NCBI GenBank assembly: GCA_001579985.1
Contig: LRSR01003250.1
Span: 1 to 55,776, forward strand
Reading direction: 5' to 3'
Source: Hypsibius dujardini
Taxonomy: Eukaryota > Tardigrada > Eutardigrada > Parachela > Hypsibiidae
Length of the DNA: 55,776 bases
Shown: positions 48,451 through 55,776 of the stretch, one piece after another
How positions within the stretch are numbered: position 1 is the stretch's first letter
How the letters are laid out: each line of letters starts with the position of its first letter
Translations under genes and position numbers: made by a program
Notes under the pieces: generated by a model
The model's input: the letters and a program-made list of their open reading frames with translations, nothing else
The model's database searches: none
What the model was told of the DNA's origin: nothing

Positions 48451-48718
48451 TGCCGGAACAAAATCCACTTCCGCCACCGCTGCTCTCCAGGCTTGTTAAC
48501 TGAACTCAGTGTTCAGAGCTTTGGAAATTGTGAGTGTACAAGTTTTTCTGTTAACTTTTGCTGCTGAATGTGAATGGAGTTCCACTGCCGGAACGAAATC
48601 CACTTCCGCCACCGCTGCTCTCCAGGCTTGTTAACTGAACTCAGTGTTCAGAGCTATGGAAATTGTGGGTGTACAAGTTTTTCTGTTAACTTTTGCCGCT
48701 GAATGTGAATGAAGTTCC
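48451..48718. repeat. 134-bp tandem duplication upstream of TYW5
   Basis: TGCCGGAACAAAATCCACTT...GTGAATGGAGTTCC is repeated with few changes from 48585 to about 48718. It lies 225-490 bp upstream of the TYW5 ATG. Confidence 0.93.
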
Positions 48719-48942
48719 CAAAATGTCGACTACCGGTACGTGGTACACTACTCTGCATGTCGTGAGAGGAAAAAAACAGGAAAAACGTTTCCCGGTTGGC
48801 ACTGCAGCGCCGTCTATAGAGTTGAGCGTGTGACATTGCCCAGGCACGCGTCGTCACTCGATGTGTTCGGAAAGCACAACATAATTCATCGAAAACTGCT
48901 AGCTCTAAAACCATCTCCTTTTTCCAATGAAGAAACGCCATT

Positions 48943-50091
48943 ATGCCTCCTATTCCCGTCTTCGAAAATCCAACCCGGGAATTTTTCCAAACCTCCATCC
49001 AACCGTCTCGTCGACCAGCCATCCTCCGGCACCTCAACATTGGCCCATGTCTCGCAAAATGGTCTCCAGATTACCTCGCGCTGAGCGTCAGCAGCCATAA
49101 ACAGGTCGTCGTCCACGAATCCACCTGCAACCGTCTTCGATTCCTCAACAAAAACTTCGTCTACACCACGCTACCCTTTTGCGATTTCGTGGAGAAAGCC
49201 GTTGCCGGCGGGGAAAAGAGCCAGAACGGCCGGAAGTACTACTACTACCGCGCTTTGGCATCCGGCGATCCGCGATCTTCCCGCGCCGATTTCCGCGCCG
49301 ATTTTCCCGAACTTGCCGGCGATTTCGTTTTTCCCGATGTGATGGAACCGGAAACGGTGTTTTCGTCCGTCTTTCGGTGTGGCTCGGCCGATTTGGGCCT
49401 CTTCTTGCATTACGATGTGATGGACAACGTGCTGTGCCAGATCCGCGGGAGGAAACGGGCGATTCTATTCGACCCTGAGGATGTGGATTATCTGTATCTG
49501 CAGGGTGGGGATAAGAGTCTGATTCACGATCCGGAGAACGTGGATCTGAATGTCTTCCCGCTGTTTGCGAAGGCGGCGTCGTGGACTTGTGATATGGACG
49601 AGGGAGATGTTTTGTTTATTCCCGCAATGTGGATGCATTACATGCGGTCGATTGAGTTCAGCGTGGCGGTGAATGTCTTTTGGTGCAATTTGCCGAGGGA
49701 AATCTACGATGCCAAAGACACGTAAGGATTGTCCGTTTTTTGTATGGGATGAAGGCGTTGCCGAGAATAAGTTCATTGGCGCGTTTCATTGATTGATGAG
49801 TTTGCTAATTTCTGATTATCTGGTCCACTGCTTGATGATTGATAAGTTGATTGATTTGACTCTTTTCTCAGGTACGGAAACAAGGATTTGCTACCGTATA
49901 CACGAGCGACGCAAGGCGTCGATCGGGCTTTGAAGCAGCTCGACGTTCTACCGAGGGATCTGCAACGATTCTACGCTCGGATGCTCAGGGCGAAAATCGA
50001 TAAATTTCTCACCATCACTGAGCCACTGCGCAAGGAAACCAACGGTTTCGGTTGTGGAGCTGCTGAGGATTGTAGCGCACAGTTCTCCTAG
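48943..50091 (+). CDS. TYW5: tRNA wybutosine-synthesizing hydroxylase TYW5 (JmjC domain)
   Basis: Fe(II)/2-oxoglutarate oxygenase that hydroxylates wybutosine at position 37 of tRNA-Phe. Two exons: 48943-49721 and 49872-50091, joining AC+G at Thr260, for 332 residues (human 315). The JmjC fold is complete. The metal ligands are His156 and Asp158 in FLHYDVMDNVL and His232 in PAMWMHYMRS. KWSPDYL, NFVYTTLPF, GDVLFIPAMW, VNVFWCNLP, and TYGNKDLLPYTRA across the splice junction are all characteristic of TYW5 rather than HIF1AN or JMJD5. The C-terminal helical dimer region is present (LPRDLQRFYARML). An extra 15 or so residues follow the usual end. The tRNA hypermodification pathway implies TYW1-TYW4 elsewhere. 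Confidence 0.95.
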
Positions 50092-50299
50092 CGGAGCTTC
50101 TCCGTCTGTTTCATCTACGGAACTGTGATCTCTTTTTAAAATAATGCACATTGAAGGGTTTCCTTTGGGTTTATCTGCCAGAATTAGAGTGTGCAATTGA
50201 CCGTTACTGTTCCCGAGTTGCATCCTGAAGGTACCAAGTGAACCAGGTGATACAACGCACCCGGGATGTTTCCGTTAGTAGTACGATGGTAAAAGATAA

Positions 50300-50806
50300 T
50301 GGCACTGGAATGGGCCACTTGAATTTCCGTACAGTGAAAGTCTTCATATTTTGCTACGTCACAAACGCGTTTCTATTTCGTGTCTTGTCTCCAAACAGTT
50401 TCGTTATGGGACAAATGTGTTGAAACGCGCCTGTGACGTACGAAAAATATGAAGACTCACTGTACCCTGGAATGGGCCACCGGGCGGCAGGGGGCGCTCT
50501 GTCGCAAATGAATGGAAACAGATGAGTCACTGCATAGTCAGCGTCATAGTCTTCTATAGTGAGCTTTTTCCAACTATCCAACCATTTCGTTTTTTAACAT
50601 GTTCCTACAACTTTTTTTCAAATCTGATACGCGTTCCACCGGGTTATTAATTATTCTCTGTCGCTTAGGACCTGGGTGATAGCCAAAATTTGTGTGGAAG
50701 TTGTGATTCCAGGGTGACCCATTCCAGGGTACGGGAAAGTCAAGTGGCCCATTCCAATGCCCATTCCAATACCCATTCCAATGCCCATTCCAGGGCCCTT
50801 ACCTCA
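50300..50806. mobile_element. MITE-like element family 4, copy e, interrupted
   Basis: GGCACTGGAATGGGCCACTT on the left, and CATTCCAGGGCCCTTACCTC on the right. A nested element splits it at 50332-50462. Near the right end CCCATTCCAATR is a short tandem. Confidence 0.85.
50332..50462. mobile_element. nested Tc1/mariner-type MITE with TA target duplication
   Basis: 131 bp with terminal inverted repeats of about 39 bp starting CAGTGA (CAGTGAAAGTCTTCATATTT on the left, AAAATATGAAGACTCACTG on the right). It is flanked by TA on both sides. The uninterrupted equivalent is visible at about 21790 (TTTCCGTACCCTGAAATGG), showing insertion at TA. TA target and CAGT ends are typical of Tc1/mariner/pogo elements. 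Confidence 0.88.
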
Positions 50807-51078
50807 TACTGCAACCACAATTACATCGAATGGAATTTATGAAAAGAATATTTTATGGTCTTTTCTTGTTTTCAAACAATCATTCAGCTATGGAGGATAT
50901 ATTCATAGCGGTACAAGAACCTCGTCAGGACATCCACTAGGTCTTGAAACTTGAAAGCATTTTAACAAATAAGATCAACTTAAGGTATCTGACTCGGAAT
51001 AACGACTCATGGAAGCCCTTATCCGCCCCAGCAATCAGATTCATCCAATGCTTTGGGTTGCCGGTGGGCGAAACGGTG

Positions 51079-51324
51079 CTAGTTGGAAGACCGGGCCTTG
51101 TCAAGGTCTTCCTTGATCGCCCTCATCTGCTTCTGTCTTTCCGGCATGTAGTAGAAGTAGCAGTAGTAGAGTCCTCCGCCGAGCGCGGCCGCACCGCCCA
51201 GCCACATCCAGGCCGGGCAGCCCTTGTAGTGTCGCATTAAGGCTTTGCTCATGGAGGAAGGGGACGATGAACTGCTGGGATTAGCTGTGTCCATTCGTTG
51301 ACGCGAGAATCCGGTGAGCTTCAT
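51079..51324 (-). CDS. small single-pass membrane protein
   Basis: Unrecognised small ORF of 81 residues with ATG at 51324. A Ser/Pro-rich N-terminus (SSSSSPSS) precedes one hydrophobic segment (GCPAWMWLGGAAALGGGLYY, about residues 35-54), then aromatic YCYFYY and a charged tail (MPERQKQMRAIKEDLDKA). The gene at 53134-53443 shares the layout and the pattern G-x-P-x-W-M-x(2)-G ... YY-x-Y, which supports both being real. Size and topology resemble mitochondrial inner-membrane microproteins, but that is only an analogy. Confidence 0.6.
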   Translation of the reverse strand: MKLTGFSRQRMDTANPSSSSSPSSMSKALMRHYKGCPAWMWLGGAAALGGGLYYCYFYYMPERQKQMRAIKEDLDKARSSN

Positions 51325-52754
51325 TTTCCTAGAGATCTAAAACAAACGAGAAACTTTTGACAAAGGACTTTTGACACAGGCCCAAGGTATAATAATCAAA
51401 ATGCGGCTCTTACAGAACTGGTCGCTTCCCAGAATGCGTATAAAACAAAAACGATGTTTGAGGATTATAAGCAGCACAGGATGGCGAGAAATATCACAAT
51501 TACAGTAGACACTGAAGTTCCGCCTAGTCGACTGCGCGTCTGAGGATTATAAGCAGCACAGGATGGCGAGAAATATCACGATTACAGTAGACACTGAAGT
51601 TCCGCCTAGACACTGAAGTTCCGCCTAGTCGACTGCGCGTTTTTCTGCTGCGCAGTATCGAATGGAGCTTGTTTTGATGGAAAATCCCCGTGGGGTTCTC
51701 ATCAACGGGTAGATCCAAAGAAGATATATAATAAGAGCCAGATTAAGCCATATTGTACGAGGAGACACGCAGTGCCGCCAATACTCAGGCTGTGGTGCGT
51801 TTCCATTTGTCGATCTACGTAGATACACTAATGAGAAAATTTAGTGAGGTATAGCTCCTCCTACTTATTTCTAGTACACCAATTGGCAATAGCAGTCAAT
51901 ATGCAGTTCAAATGCTTCGGCTTTACTGATTTTTTTCGCTTCGATATACTATTTGTCGTCCAAACATTATACCAAATGACTCAGAAAAAAATGCAAGGAC
52001 TGTTGTATAAAATTGTGTTAATTTTTTTCGGATGGATGAATGAGCCGCATTTATTTTTTGAAAAAAGGGGGAAAAACCCCAGTTAAACACAAAGTTTGTC
52101 ACGTACCAAAAAATCCGTTTCTGTTTAAAACTGCCTCATTTGATTGCTTATCCGCTTTGACGTCTGCAAAATTATATAATTACACAAGGGAATCTTGGTT
52201 GTTTTATGTACGTATTATTTTCACGTGAATTTCCAAACAATGGGAGAAACTGCAAACTTATTTCGCTGGGAGCACAAGCCGGCATGGCATAAAAGGCATG
52301 TCTCTTTTAGGCGCATTTCTTTGCAAGCAGAAGTTGAGCAAATTAAATACTAGATACATTTAAAAAAAATTAAGTCTATTTAGATCTGTGAGGTCCGGCC
52401 ATAATCTGTGCGATCGATATGGATTATCATTTTATTTTATGTTCTGATTTTCCGCACTTTGCGAGGCCGGCGTGTCTGTCCGTAGACTTATGGTCTGCCT
52501 CCTCTTTGGGGTAGATCAGGCCTCCTCGTAGGGGTAGATCAGGCCTCCTCGTAAGGAGGCGTTCTAGTTCCGTGGCGTGCCGTTTACGGACATGGTCAAC
52601 GAAGCTCGCGCGGACAGGTGTCAATTAACAGAGCCAGTTCGCTAACACTAGCAGCGATTAATTTGGATTTCTCAAAACCGCATCAAGAATCATTCGTGTT
52701 GTTAAGCAACATGTACGAGTATAAGTTCTGTCACAACGGGCTGAGGTACTGCAT
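51325..52754. other. spacer with 82-bp tandem repeat, then AT-rich sequence
   Basis: Holds the 82-bp duplication (51459-51645), AT-rich sequence (51880-52400) and a 24-bp duplication with TAGATCAGGCCTCCTCGTA (about 52510-52553). I found no supported gene. Confidence 0.6.
51459..51645. repeat. 82-bp tandem repeat, two copies plus a partial
   Basis: TGAGGATTATAAGCAGCACA...CGCCTAGTCGACTGCGCGT is repeated; an extra AGACACTGAAGTTCCGCCT is inserted in the second copy. Confidence 0.95.
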
Positions 52755-52962
52755 ACAGTACTGCCACGATTTTAAGGGTGGGTTTTTTGTCCTTCAAGTA
52801 AATTACCGACCCCCGGTCCAACTTGTGTTCACTGGTTTCACTGCGCTCATGGCGGGATCAAAGTCGATCGTTGATGAACGGAAGTGAATTCGTGACGTCA
52901 CGTACAGTCTATCAGGGGTGGGCGGGGCTAAACCCACCCTTAAAATCGTGGCAGTACAGTAC
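52755..52962. mobile_element. MITE-like element family 2, copy b (inverted relative to a)
   Basis: Ends TACTGCCACGATTTTAAGGG and CCCTTAAAATCGTGGCAGTA. Contains CGTGACGTCACGTACAGTCT, matching copy a at 10949 in reverse orientation. Confidence 0.88.
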
Positions 52963-53017
52963 TATGAGCTTATAAGTGTTGTCGTCACATGAGAATGTAC
53001 AGAAACTTTTAGAAACA

Positions 53018-53107
53018 CTCGTGCGAAAATTGACTTGTGTCCGATGCATGATCCGATACAAAAAACGGATATCCGATATATGATCCGATACAACTTATTT
53101 GAGGCAT
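53018..53107. mobile_element. MITE-like element family 7, copy b (truncated)
   Basis: ACTCGTGCGAAAATTGACTT to CAACTTATTTGAGGCAT, lacking the right terminal repeat of copy a. Confidence 0.78.
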
Positions 53108-53133
53108 GTTGATCATCATCCCGGTATTCCCAA

Positions 53134-53443
53134 TCACATCCACCAAGTACGGGCTTTCCTTTGAGCCGGCTCGTCCTCAGTGTTATCAGACAAATGGCAG
53201 CTAGCTGTAGTGGTCTTGCGGTTGAAATACTCACGATAGGAGTAATACGTGACTCCCGTGGTGATGGCCACTGCGCCGACCAGCATCCAGACCGGGATAC
53301 CGCGGACTTCACGCAGCATGAAGTGACTACTGTTGGGCGTCGTGGTCACTGGACGGTTCGCGGCGGTTCCCCTTGACGGCGGTTCCCCTTGACGGTGGTT
53401 CCGCTGTGCCCGTCTGGGGATTTGTTAACGTCTCGAGCTTCAT
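53134..53443 (-). pseudogene. small membrane protein paralogue with 16-bp duplication
   Basis: An ATG at 53443 opens MKLETLTNPQTGTAEPP, comparable in position to the MKL start at 51324. The membrane segment (GIPVWMLVGAVAITTGVTYY) lies in a different frame. Between them GGCGGTTCCCCTTGAC (plus strand, about 53364-53395) occurs twice in tandem; one copy fewer would put both parts in one frame. Either the gene is broken by this slippage, or it starts at the internal ATG 53319, giving a 61-residue protein that ends at 53134. The call of pseudogene is tentative; an assembly error is also possible. Confidence 0.5.
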
Positions 53444-55294
53444 TCTTCTCGGGGATCTCGGGATAGCGGAACAACGGATGCGCAGGGGTACAACAGGAGA
53501 AGGTTCGTCCGCCGGTGGAAGTGTTTCCGCTATGGTGCAGCTATACTTGAACAGTCATCCTAAACAGCGAATATTTCTGCAGGAGGAGAGTTGTTGACAA
53601 CAGCCTAGAAAGAAATGGGAAAATTGTGAAATGCCAACGTAATACGAAACTGGTTCGTAGATGCGTTTCGTGGTGCAAATTCAGACGTAGTACCCGGGAA
53701 CTCGCGTACACACATGGCAAAAACCCTTGGGCTAACCCGGTTAGGTAATTTAACTCGTTCTATGCATGGCTTTGTAGACGGACTTAAGTTAAAATGTGTT
53801 ACTCAGTTAGTGCAGAATTTTTGCCGCGTGCGTACTCCTACTCCTACTCATATGTGGACTTTTAGCCTACCGCCTACACTCTTTTCTCAGTACGAAAGTG
53901 GGGCTTGAGCCTGGAGCAAGATTGAATGTTTCTCCATCCAACATGCTCACAAATTACAATGCAGCAGGGCAAAATGTGCAGTGTCCACAACTTCCGTGTG
54001 GTCAAATACAGAGCTGTATGCAGTAACGCAAATTTTAAAACAAGCGCTTGTGGATCACAGCACAGAATCCACCCAGAATGCAGCGCCACCTAGAAGGTAA
54101 AAACAATCACAAAGCGCATTGCCTGAGGAAATCGATGTAAAAAGCACGTTGTTTCTTAAGGGTGAATTAGGAATTGCTGGCTAAAGTATAAATTACGTTT
54201 TCAACTTAACTGTCGAGCTCAGTGCTAAGCGTCACGATTATTAGACTCCCCGACTTCACGGATCATTTGTGTTCCTTTACAATCTCTCTAGAGAGTCTGG
54301 ACGTCAGCGTTTAATTTACTGCTCCTTTTTTCGGTCGCGGAAGTCAGCTGCGAGCCGGCTGGCAAACAGGAAGCGACTACGCGAAGTCTTTTCCTGGGAT
54401 TTCTCCCGATTATGCCATTGTGGAGCTTCTATCTTGTTGCGTGCCCATGCAGTGAATGAAACCACCCCTTGCTCGTTGATCTCATTTTCATTCTTTCATT
54501 TTCATTCATCGTCCGAAACTTTTTTGGACGGCGTTTTTCGCCTCACCCCGCATCATCATTCAGTTCCGGAATCCGCCCGGGCGTTGCATCGAGCTTGGAA
54601 GAAGGGATTTCGAATATTCAAGTGAGAATTGTACCACGGGGAACTGAAAGGAATTCCAAGGGGAGGAAAGGAGAATATTCCCTTCTCACATTAGCGAACG
54701 CACCTCGATTCCGCAGCTCCTCCGTATTTCATCTTTTCTTACGGATTGCTCAATGTTGTAAATTTTTTTGCTTTCATTGGATGTCTTGATTTGTCGGGAA
54801 GGATGGATTTCCACCCTGCCGGTGTGGATTTATAGCACCATCTGAAAGGAATATTTGCACTGAGGAGCGCTGCTTTGGCCTGCATTTCTCAGAAACTTTT
54901 TTGCCTTGCCTTGTCTGCCGGATTTGAAAAGATATTGGAATTTTTGGATCCTTTTAGCATTATCTTCGCGGCTCCAGAACAAGTTTTTAACGGCGGATGT
55001 TGCACTGCTGATGGACGAACGCCTGTTAATAAGGACAGACGTGATCAATTGCTTGATTTCGTGCCCCGAAACTTTTGCACTATGATTTAGTCGTACGAAT
55101 TCTTCGCTATCGTCGAACTGTGATGCATGGGTAAATCATTTGCAGCTTTGCAGCAGTCGGCGGATTGCATTTCGTAGTCTGAGTCGTTGAGGCGCTCTTG
55201 ACTTGAGAATTGCGATACGAGCATCTGTTGCTTTGGACCCAACGAACGCGGCCTGGCGCTGATTGCTGCTGAAGAATTAGGTTTGATTTCTGAA
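53444..55294. other. upstream region of PIP5K
   Basis: 1.85 kb without a supported coding exon. It includes a short match to the family 3 terminus at about 53706 (ACACACATGGC). It probably contains the PIP5K promoter and 5' UTR, possibly with non-coding exons. Confidence 0.5.
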
Positions 55295-55776
55295 ATGAAT
55301 CAGCAAAATCGTGCGTATCGGGAGTCTATGCTGATGGCTGGACCATTATCGATGTCGGTGTCCGAACCGCATCTCAACGCTAACAGCCCTGACGTCGACG
55401 CCAGTCCGAACGGCCATGCGAATACCCTCGGACTGCCGCGAATGGATGAACGGCGGAATTCAGACGGAGGGCTCAACACTCTGCCGCGTCATAAGAGCAA
55501 GCTGGGTCATCGCCGGGTGGATCCGGAGGGGAACGTCACGTTCAAAAGGGTGTGTTTACTATTTGGACCGATGCGTTGATTGCTGGATTGATTGCAGATT
55601 GCAGCGTGATAAAAGTGATACTGCTTGCTTTCTGCTAGATCGATTGATTCACCGAAGACGTATGCTCCTTAACATGAACATTTCATGCTACTTTTCCTTT
55701 TTAGGTTCCTTCAAACAAACTGATGCAGAGCATCCAGGAGGGAATTCGACACTCGGTGAGCAAGCTGGCAAGCGAA
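55295..55776 (+). CDS. PIP5K1: type I phosphatidylinositol-4-phosphate 5-kinase, 5' end
   Basis: Makes PtdIns(4,5)P2 from PtdIns4P at the plasma membrane. Only the start is in the window: exon 1 (55295-55549) and the first 72 nt of exon 2 (55705 onward), joined in phase 0. The N-terminus is Ser/Asn-rich. The diagnostic part is KLGHRRVDPEGNVTFKR followed by VPSNKLMQSIQEGIRHSVSK, which matches the type I family's GHRxVD and the helix leading into the kinase core. ATG 55295 is the only ATG near the open frame's 5' end. The kinase domain lies beyond the right edge. Confidence 0.88.

Larger units (their letters stand above)
47340..48942. other. divergent SLC22/TYW5 intergenic region, repeat-dense
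   Basis: Contains MITE family 1 copy b (47480-47681), a 19-bp triplet (47930-47987), a 43-bp triplet (48096-48235) and a 134-bp tandem duplication (48451-48718). No coding exon supported. It must hold the promoters of both flanking genes. Confidence 0.65.
50092..51078. other. TYW5 3' spacer with nested MITEs
   Basis: Mostly occupied by MITE family 4 copy e (50300-50806) with another element nested in it. No coding exon seen. Confidence 0.6.

Noticed and set aside
48124-48477. Minus-strand ORF with a hydrophobic start
   Set aside because: It has no ATG at its start, overlaps tandem repeats, and resembles no family I know.
52427-52624. Minus-strand ORF with a basic segment resembling a retroelement fragment
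   Set aside because: It crosses a 24-bp tandem duplication and shows no domain motif; too weak to call.
54269-54789. Two overlapping plus-strand ORFs upstream of PIP5K
   Set aside because: No recognisable domain; most likely promoter or 5' UTR.

Overview
The window looks like a compact, gene-dense invertebrate animal genome. Nearly every gene has several short spliceosomal introns with GT..AG ends, many only 50-150 bp. The gene set is animal (NELF-C/D, geminin, a kainate receptor, Ly6 proteins, an axonemal dynein-related protein, anoctamin-10) and genes lie about 3 kb apart. A tardigrade-like ecdysozoan would fit, but no single feature proves the phylum, so treat the organism as 'compact bilaterian invertebrate'. 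Exon joins were derived by hand from splice signals, reading-frame phase and remembered family similarity, without transcripts.

Layout, left to right. 1-2140 (-): an armadillo-like protein running off the left edge. 3100-5954 (-): NELF-C/D, head-to-head with an unrecognised coiled-coil gene (6227-8702, +). 9348-10885 (+): geminin. 12012-15174 (-): ANO10. 16130-16525 (-): Mediator subunit MED31. 17047-24364: a histone cluster H2B(-) H2A.X(+) H1(-) H4(-) H3(+), with every gene interrupted by one intron and no recognisable 3' histone stem-loop. 24921-30359 (-): a 14-exon kainate-type glutamate receptor. 33244-35417 (-): mannitol 2-dehydrogenase, a candidate horizontal acquisition. 36281-37143 (-) and 38398-39437 (+): a head-to-head pair of Ly6/three-finger GPI proteins. 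39473-44165 (+): an AXDND1-like protein. 44457-47339 (-): an SLC22 transporter. 48943-50091 (+): TYW5 tRNA hydroxylase. 51079-51324 (-) and 53134-53443 (-): two related tiny membrane proteins, the second with a 16-bp duplication that shifts its frame. 55295-55776 (+): the start of a type I PIP5 kinase.

The non-coding DNA holds at least seven families of short non-autonomous inverted-repeat elements (several present in two to five copies, one nested in another), hexa- and tetranucleotide microsatellites inside introns, and many short tandem duplications. The most striking pattern is that several tandem duplications span exon-intron junctions and so multiply 5' splice sites (8131-8445, 27354-27565, 29821-30000). 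A displaced copy of a NELF-C/D intron-exon edge lies at about 2756-2850.

There is no operon-like organisation. Functional links are limited to the histone cluster with its two divergent core-histone promoters, the divergent NELF-C/D and coiled-coil pair, and the divergent Ly6 pair.
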